Assembly: GCF_039536205.1 (NCBI RefSeq)
Contig: NZ_BAAAYL010000001.1
Location: 124,001 to 188,000 of the forward strand
From: Streptomyces sannanensis
GTDB lineage: Bacteria > Actinomycetota > Actinomycetes > Streptomycetales > Streptomycetaceae
Direction of reading: 5' to 3'
Length of the DNA: 64,000 bases
Shown here: positions 42,518 to 51,426 of the stretch, one piece after another
Layout: each line of letters starts with the position of its first letter
Numbering within the stretch: position 1 is the stretch's first letter
Program-made: the position numbers and the translations under genes
Notes under the pieces: generated by a model
Seen by the model: only the letters and a program-made list of their open reading frames with translations
Database searches by the model: none
Told to the model about the DNA's origin: nothing

Positions 42518-43816
42518 TTACCAAAAGTCGGGCAGGTTGTAGCGATAGGTGTTGGTCATGTGCCAGTAGTGGTTGCCGTCGGCCCACACGGCCACGCCCC
42601 GCAGGAAGCGCAGCACGGTCGGGACGGGGCAGGCAGCGGCCAGCTCGGCAGCCGCGGCCTCGAAATCGTGCATGAGGTCGTTGTGGACCTCGACCGCCTT
42701 CAGGTAGGCCTCGCGGTCGGAGAGGCCCTCGCGTTCGGCGAGCACCACCGGCAGGTTCAGGTGCTTGCCGGGGCCGGCGAGTTCCTTGGTGTACGAGTAC
42801 AGGTCGTTGACGATGGTGGTGGCGTTACCGGCGAGCGCGATGACCCGCTGTATGGCGGGCTGGGCGTGCAGGTCCGCCGGCAGTTCGTAGCCGCCGACCG
42901 TGTCGGTGATGGTCGGGCAGGGCCGGAAGTTGTTGAACTGGCGCATCGCCAGGTACTCCCACACCTCGGGGACATGGTCCGTCTCGGCCCAAGCGGCCTC
43001 GGCGAGGTACCCCATGTGCAGACGGGCCATGTCGTGCCGGTACCGGTCGGCCTGGGAGGGGGTGGCATCCCGGAGGAAGTACTCCATAGCCGAGCGGTAG
43101 GCGCGGCGCGGAGCGTCCGAGTGGAGCGAGTCCGCCCACCCCGGCTGGTACTCCTTCGTCGTATGGAGGGCGTCGAGAGCGGTGTGCGCCAGCAGCAGGC
43201 GTCCGCCGAGGCCGATCGGCGAGCCTCCGTGGTCCTCGCAGTAGCAGTCGTCGACCACGTTCTCGGCGACCATCAGCCGCGTGGCGAGCATCAGGTGATC
43301 GACGGTGGGAGCGTCCGGATGGCAGGCGACCATGTAGCGGCCCACGGAGAAGCCGTCGAACTGGTCCTCCCACTCCGGGGGGTAGAGCTCGACCTCGTCC
43401 ACGGCCCATGTCTTGATCCGGCGGCTGACCTCGGCCACCCGCACGGGGTCGGGCTCCGGGACCGGGTGGTAGTAGAGGCCCGGGATCGGGTCGCCTTCCG
43501 TCGGAGCCGTCGGCGGCGCCGGAGGCTCCTGCAGGTCCTCGCGCCGGACGAGGTGCAGGCTCGCCGTGCCCAGACCACTGGGGCCGCGCAGGATCCGTTC
43601 CAGGGCGGGGCTCGGTGTCCCCACCTCGACGGCGGGGACACCGACCGAGGGCGGGGCGGGCGCGGAGGGCGCAGGCAACGGGCCGCCGGTGGCGGCCTCG
43701 ACACCGCGGCCCTGGGCGGCGAGTTGGGCGGCAGCGTTGCCGAGGACATGGGCCCCGAAGTGCGCCGCGGCCTCAGGCAGGCTCGACTGCAGGGGGGAAA
43801 GCCCGGGATCGGGCAT
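42518..43816 (-). CDS. 2-methylisoborneol synthase
   Basis: 432 residues from ATG 43816. The class I terpene cyclase fold starts near residue 115 after a disordered Ala/Pro-rich N-terminus. The Asp-rich motif VDDCYCEDHGG and the NSE motif NDLYSYTKE bind the magnesium cluster; YNLPDFW ends the protein. It cyclises 2-methyl-GPP to the earthy odorant 2-MIB. In Streptomyces, disordered N-terminal segments of this enzyme direct its packaging into family 2B encapsulins, which fits the encapsulin gene upstream. Here a 220-bp MITE lies between the encapsulin and synthase genes, so co-transcription may be changed. Confidence 0.97.
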   Translation of the reverse strand: MPDPGLSPLQSSLPEAAAHFGAHVLGNAAAQLAAQGRGVEAATGGPLPAPSAPAPPSVGVPAVEVGTPSPALERILRGPSGLGTASLHLVRREDLQEPPAPPTAPTEGDPIPGLYYHPVPEPDPVRVAEVSRRIKTWAVDEVELYPPEWEDQFDGFSVGRYMVACHPDAPTVDHLMLATRLMVAENVVDDCYCEDHGGSPIGLGGRLLLAHTALDALHTTKEYQPGWADSLHSDAPRRAYRSAMEYFLRDATPSQADRYRHDMARLHMGYLAEAAWAETDHVPEVWEYLAMRQFNNFRPCPTITDTVGGYELPADLHAQPAIQRVIALAGNATTIVNDLYSYTKELAGPGKHLNLPVVLAEREGLSDREAYLKAVEVHNDLMHDFEAAAAELAAACPVPTVLRFLRGVAVWADGNHYWHMTNTYRYNLPDFW

Positions 43817-43918
43817 CCGTAGCTCCTTGGTGGGTGGGTGGGCTGTCCCGCTTCCCGGGCACGCTCGGCCGGCCCGGAAAGGTCCGGACTGTCGTAGCCG
43901 TCGGGGAGGGCAGATCCT

Positions 43919-44138
43919 CTAGTACTGCAACCGCACTCGCGCTATCGCCGCAGGTCAAGCGCGGTACACCGCCCGCCCGCATGTGACGAGCCATCAGCCA
44001 CTTGGAGCGTTGACCTGCCGGTTCGCGGTTCGACCGAATGCGGGAACCGGAATCCTCCACTGACGCATCGCCAGTGGAAGAACTCCGCTGCACCCGCCCT
44101 GACCTGCGGTGACGCAATGAGTGCGGTTGCAGTACTAG
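43919..44138. mobile_element. 220-bp MITE with 20-bp perfect terminal inverted repeats
   Basis: CTAGTACTGCAACCGCACTC at 43919-43938 is the exact reverse complement of 44119-44138. Inside, a 9-nt diverged stretch is followed by another paired 10 nt (CCGCAGGTCA at the left), giving 39-nt arms. No open reading frame lies within, so a transposase would have to act in trans. The terminal CTAG or the TA may be the target duplication. It overlaps the stop codon of the encapsulin gene. Confidence 0.75.
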
Positions 44139-45547
44139 TCGTGTCTGCGGGCGATCTGCACGTTCTCCAACACGCCAAGCGCGTCAGGCACAAGGATGGC
44201 GGCGGAGTAGTAGGTGGTGACGAGGTAGGAGATGATCGCCCGATCGTCGATACCCATGAAGCGCACCGACAGGCCTGGTTCGTACTCCTCCGGCAGACCG
44301 GTCTGGCGCAGACCGATGACACCCTGGTTCTCCTCACCGGTGCGCATGGCGAGGATCGAGCTGGTGTTCTCCTTACTGATGGGGATCTTGTTGCAGGGCA
44401 GGATCGGAACCCCGCGCCAGGCCGGGACCTGCTGCCCGCCGACGTCGACATGGTCCGGGTAGAGCCCGCGGGCATTGAGCTCGCGTCCGATTGCCGCAAT
44501 CGTCCTGGGGTGAGCGAGGAAGAACTTGGTGCTGCGGCGCCGGCACAGCAGCTCGTCGAGGTCGTCCGGGGTAGGCGGGCCGGAGTGGGGCTGGATCCGC
44601 TGCTTGAAGGCGGCATTGTGGAGCAGGCCGAACTCCCGGTTGTTGACCAGCTCGTGCTCCTGGCGCTCGCGCAACGCCTCGATGGTCAGCCTGAGCTGCT
44701 CCTCGGTCTGGTTCATCGGCCCGTTGTAGAGGTCGGCGACCCTCGTGTGGATCCGCAGGACGGTCTGCGCGATGGAGAGTTCGTACTCGCGCGGGTTGAC
44801 TTCGTAGTCGACGAAGGCGCCGGGCAGCTCGGCCTCGCCGGTGTGGCCGGCCGACATCGCGATCTCGGCCTCGCCGTGACGGTTCTGCCGCTGCTGGGGA
44901 AGCGAACTGAACTGCCGGATGTGGGCCTGGAGGTGCGGCGCAGCGGACAGCACGGCGGCGAAGTCGGCGCGGGACAGGGTGAGCAAGGTGCCGGCGGTCT
45001 CGGCGGTGGCGGTGTGGTCCCACTGGGCGTCCGGGTCCAACAGGGCGTTTTCACCGAACAGCTCGCCGTCGGCGAGTACGGCAACCGCGATCTCGTCGCC
45101 GTACCGGCCGACGGAGGTCTGGCGGATCCGGCCGTGGGCGATCAGATGGATCTGCTCGGCGGGGGCACCGCGCTCGACCAGCACTTCGCCGGCACGGAAG
45201 TCGCGCTGAGCGCACCGACCGGCGATCGCGGTCAGCACCTCCACGTCCTCGAAGCCGCGTAGCAGGGCCAGTTCGCCGAGCTCACGGGGGATCACCCGGA
45301 CGTCGGCACCGTCCTGAACGAACTCGATGCGCCCGTCGCCGACGGTGTAGCTCAGCCGACGGTTCACCCGGTAGGTGCCGCCCTTGGTCTCCACCCAGGG
45401 GAGCATCCGCAGCAGCCAGCGAGAGGTGATCTCCTGCATCTGCGGGGCGGACTTGGACGTGGTGGCAAGGTTGCGGGCAGCCACCGTACCCAGGCTGGTC
45501 TGCCGCTGCGGTTCTAACTGCGCATCCGGGCTGGTGTCCAGGTTCAT
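44135..45547 (-). CDS. Family 2B encapsulin shell protein with cyclic-nucleotide-binding domain
   Basis: 470 residues from ATG 45547. The N-arm ([20 protein letters not shown]) and the HK97-like fold ([60 protein letters not shown]) match the EshA-like family 2B encapsulins. Residues 95-200 are an inserted cyclic-nucleotide-binding domain ([33 protein letters not shown]). These proteins form icosahedral shells that package terpene cyclases; the cargo should be the downstream 2-MIB synthase. The stop codon TAG lies in the terminal repeat of a MITE, so the last residues (ARRHD) may be native or slightly altered. Confidence 0.95.
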   Translation of the reverse strand: MNLDTSPDAQLEPQRQTSLGTVAARNLATTSKSAPQMQEITSRWLLRMLPWVETKGGTYRVNRRLSYTVGDGRIEFVQDGADVRVIPRELGELALLRGFEDVEVLTAIAGRCAQRDFRAGEVLVERGAPAEQIHLIAHGRIRQTSVGRYGDEIAVAVLADGELFGENALLDPDAQWDHTATAETAGTLLTLSRADFAAVLSAAPHLQAHIRQFSSLPQQRQNRHGEAEIAMSAGHTGEAELPGAFVDYEVNPREYELSIAQTVLRIHTRVADLYNGPMNQTEEQLRLTIEALRERQEHELVNNREFGLLHNAAFKQRIQPHSGPPTPDDLDELLCRRRSTKFFLAHPRTIAAIGRELNARGLYPDHVDVGGQQVPAWRGVPILPCNKIPISKENTSSILAMRTGEENQGVIGLRQTGLPEEYEPGLSVRFMGIDDRAIISYLVTTYYSAAILVPDALGVLENVQIARRHD

Positions 45548-46058
45548 CGGGAAATCTCTCCTTGATCAGGGCAGTGACCGGCATACGTGCACGTCACCGG
45601 CGAAAGGAAAGGGTGCATATCGGGAATCCGTCGAGATCCCGGAGAAACAGTAACGACGGTGCCCCCCAGTCGCCCCCGAGAAGCCGTTGGGATTGACCCG
45701 ATACGGTGATCTCGCCCCCCACAGGGTTTGCCCGGGTGCCCGACGGTTTTCGGACGTGGTCGGCAGCTCGCCGGGGGCGCGGCTCGGTCTCCCACCGCCT
45801 TCCCTCCTCAGCGCCCGGGCCCAATGGGTCCGGCCGGGAGGTGAACGCGCATGCCGCAAGGAAAAGACCGTCGTCGTCTCCGCGGTCGGGGCCGGCCTCG
45901 GGCATCAGGTGGCCGCCGTCGTGGCGGGACGGCGGGCACTCCGTCCTCGGCGCCCGGACAGAGACGAATCTCGGCGCGCTGCGGATGACCTGGGCCTGCG
46001 GAACGGCAGCAGAGGCTGCGCGGGCGCGGGGAAGCCGCGATGGAGAGAGTGAAGACGG
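45548..46058. other. Intergenic, upstream region of the encapsulin gene
   Basis: About 510 nt without a convincing gene. It must carry the promoter of the 2-MIB operon. No conserved operator or RNA was recognised. Confidence 0.5.
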
Positions 46059-46145
46059 CTACCAGTTGGGAGCTACGTCAGCCCCGAAGCCACCACCGGC
46101 AGGGCGCTTCTCGAAGTGCAGATGGGGACCGGTGGCATTCCCGGT
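46059..46145 (-). pseudogene. C-terminal piece of the M23 peptidase gene cut by the IS
   Basis: Encodes NATGPHLHFEKRPAGGGFGA and DVAPNW before the stop, the HxH metal-binding end of an M23 (LytM-type) domain. It continues the gene at 47542-48106 once the IS and one copy of the 10-bp repeat are removed (642 nt, 214 codons including stop). Confidence 0.85.
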
Positions 46146-47541
46146 CAGGGGCATTGCGTGATTGGGATTGGTCCGATTCGCCGGTCTCATGAGCGACGTG
46201 GCGTCATGTCCGTTGTGCGGCAAGGGGCCCGGGAGAGCGGAGCAGGCACGGTGCTGGTGATCATGTGGTTGTCGAGACCCATGAGAACCGAGCGAGACCG
46301 TGCCTGCCCGAACATCATCGCCCATCCCTTCCGCACTGGAGCAACTGGGCTCCCCGACTGATCCCCTCACCTCAAGCGATGTCGCTGACCTGCGGCGTTT
46401 CCTGATCCTGGTCGCCGATCCCCGCGATGCACGAGGACTGCGGTATCCGGCCCTCGCGTTGCTGTGCGCGGCCGTCTCGGCGGTGCTGACAGGGGCTCGC
46501 TCGCTCATCGCTATCAGCGAGTGGATCACGGATGCCCCGCAGCATGTGCTGGGCGTCCTCGGCTTCGCTGCCGATCCACTTACTGGTCTGCGGCCGGTGC
46601 CGCACGCCGCAACCGTGCGCCGCCTGCTGCAGCGTGTGGACGGTGACGCGCTGGACGCGGCGATCAGCGCGTATCTGCAGGCCAGAACGCCGCCCCCGGT
46701 GGAGCCGGAGGCGGAGCAAGGGCCGGTGCGACGGGTGATCGCGGTCGACGGCAAGGTGGTCCGCGGATCGCGAACCGCAACGGCCGCGGCGATCCAGCTG
46801 CTGGCGGCGATGGACCACCACGGCGTGGTCCTGGCCCAGCGGCAGGTCGCTTCCAAGAGCAACGAGATCCCCTCCTTCGCGCCGTTGCTGGACGGTCTCG
46901 GGCTGGAGAACACGGTGGTGACCGCCGACGCCCTGCACACCCAGCACGACCACGGGGCCTATCTGACCAGTCGCGGCGCGCACTACGTGGCCGTCGTGAA
47001 GAAGAACCATCCGGGCCTGTACGCCCAGGTCAGGAAGCTGCCCTGGCGTGACATCCCACTCGGGCACCGCACTCGCGACCACGCCCACCACCGCGACGAG
47101 ATCCGCCGGCTCAAGGTCGCCGGGTTCAGCCACCTCGACTACCCCGGCGCCCGCCAGGCAATCCAAGTCGTACGGTGGCGGCGCGACTTGAGCACCGGGA
47201 AGCTGACCATCGAGCGCGTCTACCTGATCACCAGCCTGAGCGTTTTCGACGCCACCTGCACCGAGTTCGCCACCTGGATCAGAGGCCACTGGGGTATCGA
47301 GAACCTCCTGCACCACGTGCGGGACCGCACGTTCCGCGAGGACGACTCCAAGGTCCGCACCGGCACCCTGCCCCGCGCCATGGCCTCCTTGCGCAACCTC
47401 GCCATCAGCGTCTTCCGCCAGGACGGCCAGACCAACATCGCCGCCGCCCTCCGCCACACCGGCCGCGACTACCACCGGCCCCTACGAGCCCTCGGTCTCG
47501 CGTGACGAACCCAGACAGATCTCGATCATGCAATGACCCTG
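46146..47541 (+). mobile_element. ISAs1-family insertion sequence, intact, 1396 bp
   Basis: Imperfect inverted ends begin CAGGG(G/T)CATTGC(G/A)TGAT at both termini. A 10-bp direct repeat CATTCCCGGT flanks it at 46136-46145 and 47542-47551. This and the transposase fit ISAs1. The interrupted M23 gene is restored in frame by exact removal, so insertion is recent. Confidence 0.9.
46300..47505 (+). CDS. ISAs1-family DDE transposase
   Basis: 401 residues from GTG 46300. It has the family N-terminus ([34 protein letters not shown]), the first catalytic Asp in [14 protein letters not shown], the second in [17 protein letters not shown], and the Glu region [20 protein letters not shown]. The C-terminus [11 protein letters not shown] is typical. 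The gene fills the element from 154 nt inside the left end to 36 nt before the right end. No frameshift or stop is seen, so the IS is probably active. Confidence 0.93.
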   Translation: MPARTSSPIPSALEQLGSPTDPLTSSDVADLRRFLILVADPRDARGLRYPALALLCAAVSAVLTGARSLIAISEWITDAPQHVLGVLGFAADPLTGLRPVPHAATVRRLLQRVDGDALDAAISAYLQARTPPPVEPEAEQGPVRRVIAVDGKVVRGSRTATAAAIQLLAAMDHHGVVLAQRQVASKSNEIPSFAPLLDGLGLENTVVTADALHTQHDHGAYLTSRGAHYVAVVKKNHPGLYAQVRKLPWRDIPLGHRTRDHAHHRDEIRRLKVAGFSHLDYPGARQAIQVVRWRRDLSTGKLTIERVYLITSLSVFDATCTEFATWIRGHWGIENLLHHVRDRTFREDDSKVRTGTLPRAMASLRNLAISVFRQDGQTNIAAALRHTGRDYHRPLRALGLA

Positions 47542-48106
47542 CATTCCCGGTGGAGCCCACTTTCCCGATCTTCTGCCCGGCCCGCACGGAACCACTGGTG
47601 ACGTGCCGGGCTGAGAGGTGGCAGTACCAGTAGTCGAATCCGTCGGCGCGCAGCACGAGGAACTTGCCGAAACTCACGTCGATTCCGGTGCGGGCTATGG
47701 AACCACTGCGTGCCGCGATGCACGGTCTGCCCTCTTGGGCGGCGTAGTCTGCGCCGGTGTGGTAGCCCAGGCTCCAATGCGGCCCCCTCTTGCGGTAAGC
47801 GGTCGTCACCCCGTGCCCTGGAACGGGAGAGGAGACGCGGCGTCCGCCAGCATTTGTCGCCGGTACGTGCAGTCGATCCCAGGACTGCTTGCCGGGCGTG
47901 CCGTTGGCGTCACTGCCTGAGAACCCGAGCTTGCGCTGCCACGCGGCATACGACTGGCGGTCGGCGTCGGTCCACTCAGGGCCGGGCCCCGTCCGGTATC
48001 TCCCGCATCCTTCAGCGACGAGGCGCTTCCCCATCGAGGTGATAATCGGACTGCGTTGACCTTGGTGGAAGAATGCCACTCCAGGGAATGGCTCATCCGA
48101 AGGCAT
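47542..48106 (-). pseudogene. M23 peptidase with N-terminal wall-binding-like region, interrupted by ISAs1
   Basis: Starts at ATG 48106 with GAGGAGG just upstream, 9 nt after the stop of the preceding gene. The N-terminal part (DRQSYAAWQRKLGFSGSDAN, GTPGKQSWDRL) resembles the peptidoglycan-binding motif of Streptomyces/phage lysins. The M23 domain follows: HWSLGYHTGADYAAQEGRPC (zinc-binding HxxxxD), then DYWYCHLSARHVTSG and GQKIGKVGSTGN, where the IS interrupts. Intact length would be 213 residues. Without the HLHF end, which holds catalytic residues, the present product should be inactive. M23 enzymes cut peptidoglycan cross-bridges. Confidence 0.85.
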
Positions 48107-48115
48107 TGTTCCTCC

Positions 48116-48808
48116 TCAGTAGCCTGCGGGTGGGAGGGCCGGATTGGCCTGCTGGACCCGCGAGATGTCCCCGTACCTGCTCCAGATGTAGTTGATTGCC
48201 GCCGCAATATTCGCGACCGGGTCATAGATCTGGTTGGATGTGCCTTCCTCGTGGTGCTCGGCGAACGTGCCGGGAATTACCTGCGCATAGCCACGGGAGC
48301 AGTTGAGTTTTGCACCGTCCGGCTGAACCGGGCCGTTGGCATTCACGTCGTTCTTGTTGACCGCGTTGGGCCTGAAACCTGATTCCCGGTTTATCAGGGT
48401 GATCAGATTCGCGCCATTGCTGACCCCGGTGACCCAGGCCCTCGGGGCGCCGGTCTTGTCGCACGCCTGCTCCGCAAATGCGCGAGCCGTAGGTTTGTCG
48501 ATGATGATCCCGGAGTTCCTCGAGAACCCGACCGAGCTCTTGGCGATGCCCCCCGGCTCTCGGCAGTCCACGCTGAATCCTGCTTTGTTTCCCAGCTTTG
48601 TGAGAGAGACACAGCCGGGGAATCCGTCCGCAGCCGATCTGGTGAATCCCAGATTGCGCTGCCACGCGGCGTAGGCGGCCTTGGTCTGTTCGCCGAAGAA
48701 CCCCGTGGCTCCGACAGGGATAATGAACCCCGCAGCGATCAGTGCGTTCTGAATGGCCCTCACGTCGTCGTTGCTCTTGCCGAACCGCACGTTACAAAGG
48801 GCAACCAT
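48116..48808 (-). CDS. Lytic transglycosylase-like protein with peptidoglycan-binding region
   Basis: 230 residues from ATG 48808. Residues 1-75 (VRFGKSNDDVRAIQNALIAA, TKAAYAAWQRNLGFTRSAAD) resemble peptidoglycan-binding motifs and the start of the neighbouring M23 protein. The second half is an SLT-type lysozyme fold: LITLINRESGFRPNAVN with the catalytic Glu, SRGYAQVIPGTFAEHH and DPVANIAAAINYIWSRYG. No signal peptide is seen, as in phage-type lysins that rely on holin or other release. It forms an operon with the broken M23 gene (9-nt gap). The two together would attack glycan and peptide parts of the wall. Confidence 0.85.
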   Translation of the reverse strand: MVALCNVRFGKSNDDVRAIQNALIAAGFIIPVGATGFFGEQTKAAYAAWQRNLGFTRSAADGFPGCVSLTKLGNKAGFSVDCREPGGIAKSSVGFSRNSGIIIDKPTARAFAEQACDKTGAPRAWVTGVSNGANLITLINRESGFRPNAVNKNDVNANGPVQPDGAKLNCSRGYAQVIPGTFAEHHEEGTSNQIYDPVANIAAAINYIWSRYGDISRVQQANPALPPAGY

Positions 48809-49318
48809 CGTGCCTCCTCATACGGAATTGGAGGCCGGTTCGGGTAGGGCTGCAGACGCAGCGCCGCCCCCGAGTAACGTTCTGCGCGCTCCAAGTCCCC
48901 AGCGCGGCCCCATGCTCCTGTATCCACCATGCGTCGGCTGGACCACCCCGGCAAACGGAGTGGTTTACTGCCAGGTAACCGGGTCACGGCAACGTCACGC
49001 CGACACGGCCCGGGCCAATCGCGTCGCAGTGCCGACAGGACCGTCACCGTGCTCGCCCGGCAAGGATGGTGCCGTTGCGAGTGTGAGCGGACTCCGAAAC
49101 ACCTTCCGTCACATGCGTATCGGCCTCGGCGTTTCGGCCATCCTCAGGTTCGGCAGTGACCCGGCAGCCCAAGGGTCCATGGCCTCTACATGCTCCACCT
49201 GTCGCTCTGTCATGCGGATTCCACCCCGTCCGAAACACGTGTGTTCGATATCGCGACTCGCGTCGTTGACCTCGATACCGCCACAGCACGTCCCCGAGCC
49301 GACGATGGAGGAGCCCAG
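48809..49318. other. Intergenic between divergent genes, no gene seen
   Basis: About 510 nt. Frames upstream of TTG 49319 are open but do not look coding. It should contain promoters of the transglycosylase and ABC transporter genes. Confidence 0.45.
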
Positions 49319-51208
49319 TTGACGTCAGCAGATGCCCAGGAACATAAGGTCGGAACAGTCCCTCCCCCGCCGCCCGCCGAGATCAGGTACACGGGGGAAT
49401 ACTCCGTGAACCCACTCGGTGAAGCGTCCTTCCGTCAGCTCTGCGCCCAGATCCCGAAGGTCCTGCGCCGCATCATCAGCATGTCCCTGCGTATCGACCG
49501 CTCAGCCGTGCTACTCCTCCTCGCCTGCCCGGTGGTCACCGGAGCTGCTGCAGGTGTCCTGCTGGCGGCGACCGCCCGGGCCATGCGTCCGATCCTCGGC
49601 GGCGGTACGGTCGCCGACCGCCTGCACCAGGCTCTGCCGGCTCTGCTCGCCGTCGGGGTCGCCGCCGGCCTTACCCGTGTCGCCGGGGCCCTGGCCACGT
49701 ACGCCGAGCGGCGGATCACCCCCAGACTCACCACCGAGACGGACACCGCCCTGGTGGAGGCAGTGTGCCGCGTCGAGGCGTCGGCGTACGCGGTGGACGG
49801 CTTCGCGGACCGCCAAGAGGCCGCGGAGATGGGGGTGATCCGCACGCACGTGATGGTCACGGACGCCCAGCGGTTCCTGTCGGCCCTGGTCAGGATGGTC
49901 ACGGCCGCCGGTGCTCTGTCCGTACTCAACCCGCTGATGCTGCCGCTGCTCCTCCTCGCCGTGCTTCCGGCCGGCGTCGGCGCGGTCCTCACCGCCCGCG
50001 TGGACTACGAGATCCACTACGCCAACATCGCCGACCGCAACGTCAGAGGCATGATGCGCTGGTGGTCCACGACCCCCAAGTACGGGGACGAGGTCCGCGC
50101 GAACTCGATGACCGACTACCTGCTCTTCTGGTACAGGTCCCTGTCCGACCGCTGCGACCAGCGCACACTGGCCGCTGCCCCGCGCACGCTGCGCATCGCC
50201 CTGGGTTCCTCCCTGGCCGCCAGTGTGTTCCTCGTCGCGACCTGGGGAGCGCTCGCCTGGCTGGCCATGAGCGGGAGGATCGCGCTCGCGCTCGCCGCGA
50301 CGGCCGTCGTCGCCGTACAGACGACGCTCGCTGCCCTCTCCCAAGTGATCATCAACGGTGCCGCCCTCTTCCACACAAGCCTCTACCTGACCGACATGCA
50401 GGCGTTCCTTGACGACGCCGGAGAACGTGCACCCAAACGCGGCACGCTGTCGGTCGCCGCGCCAGTGGAGGAGATCCGGCTGGAGGAGGTCGTCTACCGG
50501 TACCCGGGCAAGGACAAGCCCGCCATCGACGGCGTCTCGCTCACCTTGCGCCGCGGTGAGATCCTCGCGATCGTCGGCGTCAACGGCTCCGGCAAGTCGA
50601 CCCTCACCCGCCTGATCACCGGGATCTACCTCGCCGACAAAGGCCGAGTCGGCTGGAACGGCATGGATCTCGCCGAGACCGACCCCGCCACGGTCTGGAA
50701 GCAGACCGGCCTCGTCCCGCAGATCTTCGCCCAGTGGCCTCTGAGGGTGCGCGAGAACGTCACCCTCGGACAGCCGTACGCCCACGACGACGGGCCCGTG
50801 TGGGACGCGGTCGACGCCGTCGGCATGCGCCAGGCCGTCGAGGACCTCCCCGCGGGCCTTGACACCCTCCTCGCCCGCGAGGTGTTCGGCGGCGCAGAAC
50901 TGTCAGGCGGGCAGTGGCAGCGCCTGGCCTGTTCCCGGGCCTTGTACCGCTGCCCGCCCCTGTTGATTCTCGACGAACCCACGTCCCAGATGGACCCGCG
51001 CGGTGAGCATCAGATCTTCGAGAGGATCAAGGCCATCGCCGCGAACCGCATCACGATCGTCGTCACTCATCGCTTGGAGAACACGAAGATCGCCGACCAC
51101 ATCGTGGTCATGGAGCAGGGCCGCATCACGGAACAGGGTCGGTACGACGACCTGGTCCACGCCAACGGCACCTTCGCCGAGCTCCTGGAACTCTCGCAGG
51201 ATCGTTAG
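49319..51208 (+). CDS. ABC exporter, fused permease-ATPase
   Basis: 629 residues from TTG 49319, chosen because GGAGGAG lies 5 nt upstream; GTG 49406 is an alternative. A Pro-rich N-tail precedes a six-helix type ABC exporter membrane domain (AVLLLLACPVVTGAAAGVLL; LLLLAVLPAGVGAVLTARV; IALGSSLAASVFLVATWGAL). The ATPase has Walker A VGVNGSGKSTLTRL, signature ELSGGQWQRLACSR and Walker B LLILDEPTSQMD, and H-loop VVTHRLE. Half-size exporters of this kind act as homodimers to expel lipids, peptides or drugs. No RiPP precursor or modification gene was found nearby, so the substrate is unknown. Confidence 0.92.
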   Translation: MTSADAQEHKVGTVPPPPPAEIRYTGEYSVNPLGEASFRQLCAQIPKVLRRIISMSLRIDRSAVLLLLACPVVTGAAAGVLLAATARAMRPILGGGTVADRLHQALPALLAVGVAAGLTRVAGALATYAERRITPRLTTETDTALVEAVCRVEASAYAVDGFADRQEAAEMGVIRTHVMVTDAQRFLSALVRMVTAAGALSVLNPLMLPLLLLAVLPAGVGAVLTARVDYEIHYANIADRNVRGMMRWWSTTPKYGDEVRANSMTDYLLFWYRSLSDRCDQRTLAAAPRTLRIALGSSLAASVFLVATWGALAWLAMSGRIALALAATAVVAVQTTLAALSQVIINGAALFHTSLYLTDMQAFLDDAGERAPKRGTLSVAAPVEEIRLEEVVYRYPGKDKPAIDGVSLTLRRGEILAIVGVNGSGKSTLTRLITGIYLADKGRVGWNGMDLAETDPATVWKQTGLVPQIFAQWPLRVRENVTLGQPYAHDDGPVWDAVDAVGMRQAVEDLPAGLDTLLAREVFGGAELSGGQWQRLACSRALYRCPPLLILDEPTSQMDPRGEHQIFERIKAIAANRITIVVTHRLENTKIADHIVVMEQGRITEQGRYDDLVHANGTFAELLELSQDR

Positions 51209-51426
51209 CACCGTCCCGCCGTCCGACCGATGTCCCGCTCGGTCCGGCCAACGTCGACAGAATTCACCGTGTGCCCATCCCTCGGCTTCTTCCCGGCGCA
51301 CGCGGTGGTGGTGCCGGCCCAGGCCGAATGAACTTTCACATACATATCCGGCCATGGCTGGCAAGCCGGACCCGGTGCGGGGATGATGGCACGGACGGCC
51401 CTGCATGAAGGGGGCACCGACGTCCC

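Noticed and set aside
44117..45262. Long plus-strand frame over the encapsulin gene
   Set aside because: It is an antisense shadow of a recognised gene, as are many long opposite-strand frames in this GC-rich window.
49319..51208. RiPP cluster around the ABC exporter
   Set aside because: No precursor-like small gene, cyclase, LanM/LanC or radical SAM gene is visible on either side.
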